From: Prevotella corporis DSM 18810 = JCM 8529
GTDB taxonomy: Bacteria; Bacteroidota; Bacteroidia; Bacteroidales; Bacteroidaceae
Assembly: GCF_000430525.1 (NCBI RefSeq)
Contig: NZ_AUME01000020.1
Coordinates: forward strand, 1-51,425
Direction: 5' to 3'
Length of the DNA: 51,425 bases
The notes beneath the pieces were generated by a model. The model was not told where the DNA came from and ran no database searches. It was given only the letters and a program-made list of their open reading frames with translations. Positions 17,831-27,234 of this stretch are shown piece after piece (the first letter of the stretch is position 1; each line of letters starts with the position of its first letter). A program made the translations under genes and the position numbers.

Positions 17831-18297
17831 AATTTGATAAAATTTTAATTTTTAGTTATTAATGAATTAAATTGTTAATATCTTATTGATTTTAAAGTAT
17901 TTGGAAAAATCCTAAGCTTTTGCAGCCTTTGCTTTTCTCCGCATTCTTGGCAAAGATAACAATTAATGAAGAACTAAAACTACAATTAATAACTTTTAAC
18001 TGTTAATTTCTTGCTAACATTTTATGCCTTTTTTCTTAGGTTTTAAAAGGTTATTGCTCAAGATTCGAAGAGAATCAATTCATGTTTGAAATTCTTGTTA
18101 TTTTCTTATACTTTGCCATTTAAAAAGCTGTTTCAAGTTTGCATTGCTTGTTCGTTTTAAGGATGTATTCCAATAATTTGATTCCACATAGAGTGAATTT
18201 GTGCACTTGTTCGGTGTTTGAAGCTGCATCTCTTTCTTTTATTCCTCATATCTCTTCATTGCAAATTTACTCAATTATATGGTTTTAACGAAAAAAT
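17831..18297 (-). promoter_or_regulatory. exbB leader with two candidate promoters
   Basis: AT-rich, no coding frame seen. On the minus strand a proximal TATCTTTGC (17958-17950) would give a leader of about 115 bases. A distal TTCG-N19-TAAATTTGC (18292-18261) would give one of about 420 bases. No riboswitch fold recognised. Confidence 0.5.
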
Positions 18298-18340
18298 AAT
18301 GGCATTATTTCATTTTTCGATGTGAAATAATGCCATTTTG
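18298..18340 (-). terminator. ribBA terminator
   Basis: Fifteen-base perfect stem AATGGCATTATTTCA / TGAAATAATGCCATT, followed on the minus strand by a T-rich run; about 45 bases past the ribBA stop. Confidence 0.85.
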
Positions 18341-18385
18341 CTTAGAAAATCGTTTTTAGCTGGATCCTCAACAACTATTCTTTGA

Positions 18386-19597
18386 TTATAGGTGCAACTT
18401 GTGTCCCATTCGTTCCTTCTTTGTTTTCAGATATCTGTAGTCATACTGATTAGGGGTGATTTCAATGGGAACATTGTCAATTATTTCCAATCCATAGGCT
18501 TCCAAGCCAACTCGCTTCGTTGGGTTGTTGGTCAGCAGTCGCATCTTATGCACACCGAGGTGGCGAAGCATCTGTGCGCCACAGCCGTAGTCGCGCTCGT
18601 CGGGTTTGAAGCCTAAGTGTATATTGGCATCAACAGTGTCAAGACCTTCCTCCTGTTGAAGTTTATAGGCGGCTATTTTATTCATCAGCCCAATGCCACG
18701 ACCTTCCTGTTGCATATAGATGATTACTCCTTTGCCTTCTTTCTCAATCATCTCCATTGCCTTATGGAGTTGCTCTCCGCAGTCACAGCGACGGCTTCCG
18801 AGTATGTCGCCAGTTGCGCATGACGAGTGGACTCGTACCAAAATAGGCTCGTTCTTTTCCCATTTTCCTTTGATAAGTGCCATGTGTTCAACACCATTGC
18901 TTGTCTGTCGGAATGGAATGAAATGAAAGTCGCCATGAATAGTCGGCAGTTCCACTTCCTCGCCCACCTCGATGCTTGATTCGTTTTTGAGCCTATAGGC
19001 GATGATATCTTTAATGCTGATAATCTTCATGTTCCATTCCTTCGCCTTCTTTTTAAGGTCTGGCATACGTGCCATTGTTCCGTCTTCGTTCATTATTTCC
19101 ATCAACACACCTGCGGGATAGCATCCTGCGAGTTTGCAAAGGTCTATAGAGGCTTCCGTATGGCCAGATCTCCGCAGCACTCCATTATCTTGTGCGTAGA
19201 GGGGATTGATATGTCCCGGACGACCGAATGTCTTCGGTGTGGAGCTGGGGTCTGCCAGTGCTTTAATGGTTGCTGCACGGTCGGTGGCAGACACACCAGT
19301 GGTGCATCCTTCCAATTTATCTACTGTTACGGTGAAAGGAGTACCGAGCATAGATGTGTTGTCAGACACCTGATGTGGCAAGTCGAGTTCTTCAGCCCTT
19401 GATAAGGTGATGGGCACGCAGAGTACGCCACGTGCGTTCTTAAGCATGAAGTTTACTTTTTCAGGGGTAATCATTTCAGCAGCCATGATAAGGTCTCCCT
19501 CGTTCTCACGGTCTTCATCATCCACTACAATAACGAATTTTCCTTCTTTAAAATCCTTTATAGCATCTTCAATGCTACTGAGTTTGAAGTTTTCCAT
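18386..19597 (-). CDS. ribBA: Bifunctional DHBP synthase / GTP cyclohydrolase II
   Basis: 403 aa. The N-terminal RibB domain (about 1-200) has [35 protein letters not shown] and MNEDGTMAR. The C-terminal RibA domain has the zinc-binding [33 protein letters not shown] and [10 protein letters not shown]. It makes the two precursors of riboflavin, from ribulose 5-phosphate and GTP. It lies 83 bases after the permease gene; no FMN riboswitch is seen upstream. Confidence 0.97.
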   Translation of the reverse strand: MENFKLSSIEDAIKDFKEGKFVIVVDDEDRENEGDLIMAAEMITPEKVNFMLKNARGVLCVPITLSRAEELDLPHQVSDNTSMLGTPFTVTVDKLEGCTTGVSATDRAATIKALADPSSTPKTFGRPGHINPLYAQDNGVLRRSGHTEASIDLCKLAGCYPAGVLMEIMNEDGTMARMPDLKKKAKEWNMKIISIKDIIAYRLKNESSIEVGEEVELPTIHGDFHFIPFRQTSNGVEHMALIKGKWEKNEPILVRVHSSCATGDILGSRRCDCGEQLHKAMEMIEKEGKGVIIYMQQEGRGIGLMNKIAAYKLQQEEGLDTVDANIHLGFKPDERDYGCGAQMLRHLGVHKMRLLTNNPTKRVGLEAYGLEIIDNVPIEITPNQYDYRYLKTKKERMGHKLHL

Positions 19598-19680
19598 ATT
19601 TACGATCTATAATATAAGGTGTAGGTCTGTATTCCCGTCTCCTTAAATGTTGTATTATATATGTATGTTCCTTCGGGATG

Positions 19681-21594
19681 TCAACTCCTTTCAGAACTAA
19701 AATTATCTCTTATCTCTCTGATTATATTCTCGTTGACGTCCTTGATTACTTTGAGGTCTCTGTATAGCCTCAGCCTGAATCTCCACATGCGGAAGTAAAA
19801 GAACAATCCGGCAGGTATGATGACGGCCGCCACAATATTCATCCATCGCTTCTCGAATGGGCGTGTGTGCGCTTTAGTGACAAGTATTGGATACCGATTC
19901 AGCTCAGACATGATAGCTTTGTTGCGAGTGTTCGCCAAGTCCTCAATCACCTCTTCCAATTGTTTGCTGATGTTCTCAATCTCATGGTCGGGCTGAAAGA
20001 CGAAGAATGTTCTGATGATGTTCGGAGGTGATTTCAAGTTCGTTTTTCTTGCATATTCAACAAGACTTTCGCTCATGTTGCTTAAGATGTCAGCATCTTT
20101 AGCATAGTCGGGTGTATGAATGATGACCTCCTTGCTGCTGATATGCCTTCTGATGCGCAATCCCAATATTCTCATGAACATATTGCGATACATGTCGATG
20201 TTGAACACCGCTGAATCGTTATTTGACTTGTAGGTGATGAAAATAGCCGTCGGGATGAGTACGGCCGGCGACAAGCTCTCTCCGAACCAGATGGCCCAGT
20301 CTCCAGCACGTGCCATACGGTAGCCTGTGTTTTGCAGGATGTAGTAAATGATGAACACAAGCACGCTGATGATAATGGGGACACCGAGCCCTCCTTTCCG
20401 GATGATTGCCCCCAACGGTGCTCCGATGAAGAAGAAGATGATACAAGTAAGCGCCAGCAAGTATTTGTTGATGATTTCAATCTCGTGTTGGCGGATGAGA
20501 TTGTCGCCGTCTTTGGTTATCATGCTCTTGAAATCCAAGTCGCTGATTTCCTGTTGTACGTCCGAAAGCGCACGGTCAACAATCATGCGTCTTTCGTCTG
20601 GCCTCAGCTTGTTGTAGATGGAATCTATATTGAAATCCTTGTCGGCCACCCTTTTCTTAACCGCCGCATACTCCTTTGGTTTCAGGCGTTGAATCGGGTA
20701 GTAGAGGGCTTGTGCATCCTTGTAGTATGCTTTTCCGATACTGTCATATACGTGAACCAGTGAATCCTTGTCTTTCAATATCTTTCCAATGCCCTTTGTT
20801 TGTGCCTTGTTCGAAATGCCCGCCATGTCAGTCAGGTTGAAGTCGGCATCAAAGTCCATGATTATTTTTTTATGCGTGAAAGTCTCTCGTCTGTAAGGAA
20901 CACTGGCACTGCTGCCCAGCTCTTGCGAACGCATGTTCTCGAACCATTCCCCGTTCCATAGGTTTAGGATGAGGTGTTTCTTTTCTGCTGTTGACTGCAA
21001 CATGCCAGAGTCAGCCAGAATGATAGCTTGGTCTTCGTAGCTGTCGGTCATTCTGTAAACCATGATGTTGTAAAGGTGCCCCGTGTTCAGGTCTTTCTTT
21101 TCTACGTAGAGGTTCGTCTGTGGAATACCGTCGTAGAAGATGCCCTCTGGTATTTCCAACTCCGGACTCTTTTGTTTCATTGAGATGAGCAACTGCGCAA
21201 TGTGTTTCTGAGAGTCAGGACCTATATTGTTCTGAAAATAAAAAGAACCTAAAGCAATCAGAACAGTGGCGATAATCAGTCCGCGGAATGACTGTATCAG
21301 CGAAATACCAGATGCCTTGATAGCTGTAAGCTCCGAACTCTCTCCAAGGTTGCCATAAGTAATCAGTGAAGAGAGAAGAATTGCCAGAGGAAGTGCTTGT
21401 GGCACCATCATAAGGCTCATGTACCAAAAGAATTGTGCAAGGACGTCCATGGAAAGTCCTTTGCCGATGAGGGTGTCAACATATTTCCATAGAAACTGCA
21501 TCATCAGAACAAATAAGCTGATGAAGAAAGTTCCCGCAAAGAGCATCCCGAACTGCTTTGCAATAAATATGTCTAACTTCTTGATTCTGAACAT
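19681..21594 (-). CDS. LptF/LptG (YjgP/YjgQ)-family permease, long form
   Basis: 637 aa from ATG 21594 (MFRIKKLDIF); an ATG seven codons earlier is possible. N-terminal helices (LFAGTFFISLFVLMMQFLW and following) and SLITYGNLGESSELTAIKASG match LPS-export permeases. A periplasmic insert (about 150-360) is followed by further helices (LLALTCIIFFFIGAPLGAII, VPIIISVLVFIIYYILQ). After them is a ~180-residue tail with one more hydrophobic stretch, WMNIVAAVIIPAGLFFYF, absent from E. coli LptF/G (~360 aa). It likely moves lipopolysaccharide from the inner membrane with LptB. Confidence 0.9.
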   Translation of the reverse strand: MFRIKKLDIFIAKQFGMLFAGTFFISLFVLMMQFLWKYVDTLIGKGLSMDVLAQFFWYMSLMMVPQALPLAILLSSLITYGNLGESSELTAIKASGISLIQSFRGLIIATVLIALGSFYFQNNIGPDSQKHIAQLLISMKQKSPELEIPEGIFYDGIPQTNLYVEKKDLNTGHLYNIMVYRMTDSYEDQAIILADSGMLQSTAEKKHLILNLWNGEWFENMRSQELGSSASVPYRRETFTHKKIIMDFDADFNLTDMAGISNKAQTKGIGKILKDKDSLVHVYDSIGKAYYKDAQALYYPIQRLKPKEYAAVKKRVADKDFNIDSIYNKLRPDERRMIVDRALSDVQQEISDLDFKSMITKDGDNLIRQHEIEIINKYLLALTCIIFFFIGAPLGAIIRKGGLGVPIIISVLVFIIYYILQNTGYRMARAGDWAIWFGESLSPAVLIPTAIFITYKSNNDSAVFNIDMYRNMFMRILGLRIRRHISSKEVIIHTPDYAKDADILSNMSESLVEYARKTNLKSPPNIIRTFFVFQPDHEIENISKQLEEVIEDLANTRNKAIMSELNRYPILVTKAHTRPFEKRWMNIVAAVIIPAGLFFYFRMWRFRLRLYRDLKVIKDVNENIIREIRDNFSSERS

Positions 21595-21735
21595 CGTCAA
21601 AAGCAGAAAATGCATTCATTTGCAAATCTCGTGCAAAAGTACACAAAATAATTAGAGTAGCCACCGTTTTTTATTTTTTTATTACCGTGGTAGCGCTCAC
21701 GCATTGCTAATGATGGCGACGATGCTTTGCCAGTT

Positions 21736-22131
21736 TTACATTCCTGTCGATAACCTGAGCCTGTCTATATTGCCATTCCAAATCTCCCGAAGTTCATCGA
21801 GGTCTTCTAAGGAAGCGAAGTCAGTGATGTGCAAATGGTAGTTTTCGGTCACTTCGCCCTTCGACATTCTTATCTCCCAATAAGTTTTCTTGTCGTCTTC
21901 GTATTCCCAGTACCATCGTATTCTGTCTCTGTTGACGGTCTCCAGAACCTTGGCGGTATGGGTTTGTGACAGTTGTTCTGGATTTCCCCAAGTAAAGGTT
22001 GTTCGTTCACCGTTGGTTTGAACATCGTCGGCCAACCATTTTTTTAGTCCGTTGTCCGTACTGATGAGTGCCCAAATCAATTTAGCAGACTTAGACCTCA
22101 ACTCGTATTCTAATTCGATTTTTTCCTTCAT
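21736..22131 (-). CDS. START-like domain protein
   Basis: 131 aa, soluble. It starts MKEKIELEYELRSKSAKLIWALIST, has the W-rich core KWLADDVQTNG, FTWGNP and RIRWYWEYEDDKKTYWEIRM, and ends in a helix (LDELREIWNGNIDRLRLSTG). This is the AHSA1/START-like helix-grip pattern common as a short conserved protein in Bacteroidota. Ligand unknown. It reads away from the tRNA-Met gene and lies between it and the permease gene. Confidence 0.8.
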   Translation of the reverse strand: MKEKIELEYELRSKSAKLIWALISTDNGLKKWLADDVQTNGERTTFTWGNPEQLSQTHTAKVLETVNRDRIRWYWEYEDDKKTYWEIRMSKGEVTENYHLHITDFASLEDLDELREIWNGNIDRLRLSTGM

Positions 22132-22205
22132 GCAGACCCTTGTCTAAATTTGTTATTTGCAAATTTAAGAAATTTTCCATCTCGCAAAATAAAATCTAAG
22201 ATAAA

Positions 22206-22238
22206 TTTGTTCGATTCATTTTTTTTTAATACCTTTGC
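22206..22238 (+). promoter_or_regulatory. tRNA-Met promoter
   Basis: TTTG (22206-22209), 20-base spacer, TACCTTTGC (22230-22238): an almost perfect match to the Bacteroidota primary-sigma promoter, 32 bases before the tRNA. Confidence 0.85.
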
Positions 22239-22270
22239 AACCGCTTTTCAAAATGAAAGCTGAAAATGAT

Positions 22271-22344
22271 GGCGGGATAGCTCAGTTGGTTAGAGCGTCG
22301 GATTCATAATCCGGAGGTCCGGGGATCGTAGCCCCGTCCCGCTA
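22271..22344 (+). tRNA. tRNA-Met (CAT anticodon), elongator type
   Basis: Cloverleaf: acceptor GGCGGGA/TCCCGCT (G1-U72 closing pair), D arm GCTC/GAGC, anticodon arm TCGGA-TTCATAA-TCCGG giving CAT, T arm CGGGG/CCCCG, discriminator A; no encoded CCA. Positions 29-31 are GGA rather than GGG, so it is not the initiator. tRNA-Ile2 with lysidine cannot be excluded. The T-loop reads ATCGTAG instead of the usual TTCRANN: A54 and T58 replace T54 and A58. Confidence 0.93.
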
Positions 22345-22360
22345 CATTGGTAATTAAAAG

Positions 22361-22393
22361 AGGAGTTGCGAAGAAATTCGCAACTCCTTTTTT
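22361..22393 (+). terminator. tRNA-Met terminator
   Basis: Perfect stem AGGAGTTGCGAA / TTCGCAACTCCT with short loop, followed by a run of T; 16 bases after the tRNA. Confidence 0.9.
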
Positions 22394-22489
22394 CGTCTCG
22401 TCAGAAAACAGGTGAGGACTTCAATTCTACTTGTTGAGAGAAACCCGTTTAAGTTCCGTGGAATCCTCTGTGAGACACTGCTATCACGA

Positions 22490-23086
22490 TTACATAGGGC
22501 GCTTCAGTTCCTCCACATAATCGAGGATGGACTGGTATTTCTTCTGTATTTGGGTGTGGACGCGAAATCCGATTATTGCTCCGATGATTCCACCTATCGT
22601 TCCGCCAATGGCCATGCTGGTGGCGATCTCCGTATTTCCCTGACCGGTTATCTCGATAAGGAACCACAGAAACCATGCGATAGCTATTGGGATTCCGATC
22701 TTCAGCCAGTCGTGATCGAGTTTCTTGGCTTTTGCCACCCGTGTCCCCACTTCTGTGAGTTCCATCTCCATCAGTCTGTCTGAGCGCAGGTCCTTTCCGT
22801 TGAAGTAAGTGTAAACCAGCGTCAAGAGGAAGAAAGTGGCGGTGAATACTGAAAAAGCTATCGACAGGTGAAAAATAAAGTAGAAGAGCCAGATGCAGTA
22901 GGGTATCATGACAATACTTAGAATCGTCATGACCAGATACTTTTGATTGATGAACGTCACATGCTGTTTCATGGCATTCCGAATCATCTGCTGATTGACA
23001 ATTTGCTGTTTCTCCAATCGCGACTTGAACTCTCTGAGCTCGGCGCGAAGTTGTTCCAAATCCTGATTTTGAATCGTTGTTTCCAT
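22490..23086 (-). CDS. Membrane protein encoded with an ECF sigma factor
   Basis: 198 aa. An N-terminal coiled-coil-like stretch (DLEQLRAELREFKSRLEKQQ), then four hydrophobic segments (YLVMTILSIVMIPYCIWLFY, IAFSVFTATFFLLTLVYTY, IGIPIAIAWFLWFLIEI, MAIGGTIGGIIGAIIGF) and a charged C-terminus. It begins 14 bases after the sigma gene. By position it may hold or sense for the sigma factor, but it lacks a recognisable zinc anti-sigma or FecR motif, so that role is inference. Confidence 0.75.
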   Translation of the reverse strand: METTIQNQDLEQLRAELREFKSRLEKQQIVNQQMIRNAMKQHVTFINQKYLVMTILSIVMIPYCIWLFYFIFHLSIAFSVFTATFFLLTLVYTYFNGKDLRSDRLMEMELTEVGTRVAKAKKLDHDWLKIGIPIAIAWFLWFLIEITGQGNTEIATSMAIGGTIGGIIGAIIGFRVHTQIQKKYQSILDYVEELKRPM

Positions 23087-23100
23087 TTTTCCTGTTGGTT

Positions 23101-23586
23101 TTAATCGTTTGACATGTTCTTTAATTCCTCTTTGATACGATAGAGACGCACCGAGACATTCTTTGGCTTGATGCCGACGATGGCCCCTATCTCCTCATAG
23201 CTCATGTTCTCAAGCCAGAGCATGATGATGGCGCGGTCAAAAGCTCCCAGCCGTCCAATTCGCTGGCGTAGCATTTCCATCTGCCGCGAGTTGCGGTCGT
23301 CCTCCTCGAAGGGGTTGATGTCCATTACTAAAGGTTCTGTTCGGTGCCGCCGTTTCTTGCGGTCGAGCGAGATGCAGACGTTCAGACTGATGCGATAAAT
23401 CCATGAATTGACCTTGCTCCTGCCCTCGAATGAGTCGAAGCTCTTCCATAAGTTGATGAGGACTTCCTGAAACAGGTCGCTGACCTCATCCTGATCTTTT
23501 GAAAACATGTAGCAAATCGTGTAAATCGTGCTACGATGTTCGCGTACCATCTGTTCGAACTGCCGTTCTTTCTCTACATTGCTCAT
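23101..23586 (-). CDS. ECF-type RNA polymerase sigma factor
   Basis: 161 aa. Region 2 is EVSDLFQEVLINLWKSFDSF plus FEGRSKVNSWIYRISLNVC; region 4 is AFDRAIIMLWLENMSYEEIG followed by GIKPKNVSVRLYRIKEEL. It redirects RNA polymerase to a small regulon. The next gene encodes a four-helix membrane protein rather than a standard anti-sigma factor. Confidence 0.92.
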   Translation of the reverse strand: MSNVEKERQFEQMVREHRSTIYTICYMFSKDQDEVSDLFQEVLINLWKSFDSFEGRSKVNSWIYRISLNVCISLDRKKRRHRTEPLVMDINPFEEDDRNSRQMEMLRQRIGRLGAFDRAIIMLWLENMSYEEIGAIVGIKPKNVSVRLYRIKEELKNMSND

Positions 23587-24072
23587 TTTCGTTTTTTAAA
23601 TGTTCTGACTCTAAGTCGCAAGAAGTGGACGAAAAACTACAGGAATTTCATATTTTTTTTGATATTTGATGTAAAATCTATTGGAAACATGTCCCCGAAC
23701 CGGTGTTGATGCCCCGATGTCCCACTTGAATGGGCCGGAAGTGGCAACGGCTGCGCATGTCGAATACAAAGTTAAGCAAATCTCCGCATTCGTCTGTCAT
23801 TTGTCTTTCGAAAAGTGATGACGGTCATCACATTTCTTCCTTTCTTTTGTCCGCTTACGCCCGCATCGTCGGTCGTTGGATCGTATGTTCGCAATGAGAT
23901 GATGAAAATATGCTTCCTGCCTGATTTCATTCGCTTGTCGGCATCTTTCTTCTCGTTCTCTCTGGCCATAGTCCGCTACGTCTCCAATCGAACGACAAAC
24001 AAGCTGCTCTGCAATCAAGCAAAATCAGTATATGCTCAAATTACCGATTTGGGTTAAAACTGTCGGAATTTC

Positions 24073-24151
24073 AGCGGTGATGTTTTTTGAATCAAAAGGT
24101 GAGCTTTGACATGACGAAAGGTCACCTTTCACCTTGCGAAAGCTGACCTTT
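24073..24151. repeat. 22-bp-pitch palindrome array, copy D
   Basis: Units at 24073 (degenerate), 24095 (AAAGGTGAGCTTT), 24117 (AAAGGTCACCTTT, nearly perfect palindrome) and 24139 (AAAGCTGACCTTT), exact 22-base step, spacers GACATGACG and CACCTTGCG. The best-preserved copy in the window. Confidence 0.8.
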
Positions 24152-24481
24152 TGGAATGTGTTTTCTAAGGTGTTGATTGACAGTGCTTTATAAGGGTGGT
24201 TGTGAAAGACCTGAGGTTGACAGTCGGTATGGTCTGCCCGATGCGTGTAGGCTGGCTTTTCGACTTATGGCTGTTGAGCTTCGGCAAGACTATTGGTGGA
24301 GGCTGGAATCCACATCAGACCCTGTTCGGAGTGAAAAACGGAAGAGGATGTTTCCGATGGTGTGATCATCAGATTGTCAGTGCCACTCTGATTTGACTTT
24401 GACAGATGATGAAACGTATGGCGGGCATAATTCGTCGGGCGCCCTAAGCTCACTGCGAAGCGTCTGTTTCTTTCCAAAGGT

Positions 24482-24560
24482 GTGTTCTATAAATCACCAA
24501 CGCAATTGCAAGTGGAATCATCGTGCGTTGCGTCTTTTCTTCTTTTGCATTCCTTTCGAC
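24482..24560. repeat. TTCTATAAAT-type intergenic repeat, copy 1
   Basis: Begins GTTCTATAAATCACCAACGC and aligns without large gaps to 34029-34085. It contains the inverted pair ACGCA / TGCGT about 24 bases apart and a TGGAAT box in the loop, then a pyrimidine-rich tract. Confidence 0.55.
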
Positions 24561-24670
24561 TCAAAGTGTAGGTTCGCTCAGCCCTTTTGTCCATTACGTT
24601 CCTTTGCTCCCTTACATTATTTGTTCAGCAAGAAGTGTAAAATCCAGAAAGGCTTATTCATGGAATCCAT

Positions 24671-27145
24671 TTAAAGCGAATACTGTAGGCTCAGCAGAAT
24701 CTCGCACCCTCTTAGGTGGTAATAGTCGGTTGATGAGCTTATTCCTGTTATTTGGCTGACGATGTATTCCTTTTTATTGAACAAGTTGGTCAGATACAGT
24801 GAGATGCGAATCTTCTCCATGCGCCATACCGCTTTAGCGTCGGCCAGCAAAGTGTTGACAGAATTGCCTTGTTGCAGTTCGTTGCGATAATGTGTCATGG
24901 CGCAGGTCAGGTCTATTGCCCCGAAAGTGGAGGTGAGCGACAGGCTATGTTTCCAGCCAAACAGCGTGGTCATCGCAGAGGTGTTGCTCCAGCTGAAACG
25001 GCCTTGATAGCTGAGCGCTCCCCATGCCGGCGAAAATTCGATGTTGGGCATCAGGTCGTAGGTGCGTGAGTGGTATTTCAACAGGTTGCCATCCGCCAGC
25101 TGTTGTCCGTTAGCGTAAATGAAACTACCGCCGAGCCGTGTCTTTAGGTGTAGGTCGTAGAACCCTTTCGACACCGATGCCTCGGCCTGCCAATAGTCAT
25201 TTTGCGTGTCGTGTTCTCTCATCGATAGATAATATTTGCCGTCGGCAATCGTAAAGTCGGTGATGGTGTTTCGCCAATTCCGTCCCATCGTCATGTTGGA
25301 ATTGAAGAAAAACTCTTTGATAGGTCGTTTGTAAACATAGTCCAGTGTAGCGAACAGTCCCGACGTCTGGGGCATCAGCCCCTCGTTTTCATAGAAAGTG
25401 CGGTAATTCTGCTGATATCGGCTCAAGGCAAAGCTGCTCATCTGCCCCGTCAGTTCGCTGTAGCTGCCGGTCAGTGTCCATTCGCTTCTCCGTCCAGCCT
25501 TCCATTTCAGGTAGATGGAAGGTTGCCAGAGTAGGAAAGACCTTTGCTGGTGTGTGAGGCGCTCAAAGGACAGTCGGGGAGTGATGGCAGCCTGCAGCTT
25601 GCCTCTTTCGTATTGAAAGAACGGTGTCAGATAGGCCGACAGTTTGGTGTTGTTGCCCATCGTATTCAGGTTTTGGACGTCAATGCCGGCAGAGTACTGT
25701 TGTGTCAGGTAGAGGCGCTTGCGCAGCCAGCCGGCCGACAGTGCCAAATGCCATAGATTGGTCTTAAGGCGCGTCTTTCCATCGTTGATGTAAAGGTCGG
25801 GATTGGAGTGATGGAAGTCGATGCCCGTCTGCACCGACAGCTGCCCCTTGCCGACGGTGAAAAGGCGGTAGAGGCTTCCAGCCACGTCGATTTGCGGAGT
25901 TCTGATGCGCTGGGTCAGCGAATCGTTCATGACGGACAAGGCATCCACCTGACTTGCCGAAACTTCAAGTACGTCCTTTCCGTATGTCGTTTGCGTGTTG
26001 ACTTTGTGCTCAATTTCTGAGGTCAGAAGGTCGTGCCTCAGAGTGAGGTGCTGTTTTTGACTTGTTGTCGTGGGAATGGGCGCTCCGAAGTCATAGACCG
26101 ACTCATTCATGGTCTCCTGTCGCTCCACTGTCCGTAGGTAGTTGGCCGTAAATCGCAGTTCGCCATCGTTCCTCAGCTTCTGTATTCTGCTTGCTCCATA
26201 CCGCTGCGAAGTGTTGAACCGCAGTCGCTCGGCATCAATCGGGGTATAGATGGAAGGCGTGGAGAACCACTGTGGCAACGTGGCTTGCGACTGTGCTCTT
26301 CCCGACGATGTCAGAACGTTCATCCCTGTCGATAAGTCGCGGCCCGTTCTGTCGTAAGCCAGTCCGTACATCCATTGCCTGTTCTTTCCAATCTGGAGAA
26401 TATTGGCAGAGCCTCCCGGATGTGTGGGCTTGCCGACAAGCAGATGAGGACGCAAGGTGGAGAGGAGTTTGTCGCGCGTGTCGTCCTTCAGCACGATGTT
26501 CATTGCCACTGCATCGGTCAGAACCTTGCCCTCTAAAGCCTTGATGGGTTGGTCATGGTTGATGATTTCTGCATTCTTCACATCCTTTGCCTTGATGTTC
26601 TCCTCCAGTTGGTTGTAGCGTCCACCAGTCAGGTCCAATCCCTCTACGGTGAATCGGCTGAGCGCCTTCCCGTTAACCTTCAGCTCTCCGCCATCGCCGA
26701 CCTCCACACCGGGCAGCTTTCTCAAAACATCCTTCAGCGAATTGTCGCGCTCGTTGGCAAATCTCGTGAGGTCATAGACAGTTGTGTCCTGTCTGCCGAG
26801 AATCCTTCTGCCCTTTACGGTCACTTCGTTCAGCTCAAAGGCCTCTTCCGTCATCAGCACCTTGGTCGCACCTCTTTCAGCAATCTTTGCTTTGGTCTTG
26901 GCATATCCGAGACTGCTGACCAGCAACGAGTCGTCCGCCTCTAATCCCTCAACACTGATTCTGAACTGTCCCTGTTGGTCGGTTCTGGTAAATTTCAGTG
27001 GCTTTCCATGCCTTACCAGCGTTACCGATGCACCCTTCACGGCTTTATTCGTAGTCGAATCTTCAACCACTCCGGTGATAAGTAACTGTGCCTGTACCGC
27101 AAGGACTGCGAGAAATGCGATGATCAACAAAATGAATCGTTTCAT
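24671..27145 (-). CDS. TonB-dependent-receptor-like outer-membrane beta-barrel protein
   Basis: 824 aa from ATG 27145 (MKRFILLIIAFLAVLAVQA signal peptide); the frame runs upstream to 27241 but that part is not signal-like. First comes a carboxypeptidase-regulatory-like domain (about 21-105, ITGVVEDSTTNKAVKGASVT). Next is a plug-like segment (FANERDNSLKDVLRKLPGVE, VNGKALSRFTVEGLDLTGG), then a long barrel with many aromatic strands and a final LLSLQYSL. The gene lies 89 bases after the GLPGLI gene. Probable substrate import or surface function energised by TonB; substrate unknown. Confidence 0.85.
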   Translation of the reverse strand: MKRFILLIIAFLAVLAVQAQLLITGVVEDSTTNKAVKGASVTLVRHGKPLKFTRTDQQGQFRISVEGLEADDSLLVSSLGYAKTKAKIAERGATKVLMTEEAFELNEVTVKGRRILGRQDTTVYDLTRFANERDNSLKDVLRKLPGVEVGDGGELKVNGKALSRFTVEGLDLTGGRYNQLEENIKAKDVKNAEIINHDQPIKALEGKVLTDAVAMNIVLKDDTRDKLLSTLRPHLLVGKPTHPGGSANILQIGKNRQWMYGLAYDRTGRDLSTGMNVLTSSGRAQSQATLPQWFSTPSIYTPIDAERLRFNTSQRYGASRIQKLRNDGELRFTANYLRTVERQETMNESVYDFGAPIPTTTSQKQHLTLRHDLLTSEIEHKVNTQTTYGKDVLEVSASQVDALSVMNDSLTQRIRTPQIDVAGSLYRLFTVGKGQLSVQTGIDFHHSNPDLYINDGKTRLKTNLWHLALSAGWLRKRLYLTQQYSAGIDVQNLNTMGNNTKLSAYLTPFFQYERGKLQAAITPRLSFERLTHQQRSFLLWQPSIYLKWKAGRRSEWTLTGSYSELTGQMSSFALSRYQQNYRTFYENEGLMPQTSGLFATLDYVYKRPIKEFFFNSNMTMGRNWRNTITDFTIADGKYYLSMREHDTQNDYWQAEASVSKGFYDLHLKTRLGGSFIYANGQQLADGNLLKYHSRTYDLMPNIEFSPAWGALSYQGRFSWSNTSAMTTLFGWKHSLSLTSTFGAIDLTCAMTHYRNELQQGNSVNTLLADAKAVWRMEKIRISLYLTNLFNKKEYIVSQITGISSSTDYYHLRGCEILLSLQYSL

Positions 27146-27234
27146 GTGCCAATAGTTTTGTGAGCCTAACGGGCGTCTTCGTTTGATAAGCAACGCTCTG
27201 CTACTGTTCGAATTGAGGCTGTAGCTTCCCTTTC

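Larger units (their letters stand above)
23587..24670. other. 1.1-kb gene-free stretch between sigma gene and outer-membrane receptor
   Basis: Several 60-90-codon frames overlap on both strands but none has family features or a consistent start. It holds palindrome array D (24073-24151) and one copy of the TTCTATAAAT repeat (about 24482-24560). Possibly a graveyard of intergenic repeats. Confidence 0.55.

Noticed and set aside
19598..19680. FMN riboswitch upstream of ribBA
   Set aside because: The 83-base gap to the permease gene is too short and has none of the conserved RFN sequence.
23797..24057. Overlapping frames on both strands in the sigma-receptor spacer
   Set aside because: No consistent start, no protein family resemblance.
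24073..24151. CRISPR array
   Set aside because: Repeats are only 13 bp with 9-bp spacers that resemble each other, three or four units, no cas genes.
24393..24674. 93-codon plus-strand frame
   Set aside because: Falls on the TTCTATAAAT repeat and runs to the end of the receptor gene; looks like a chance frame through a repeated sequence.
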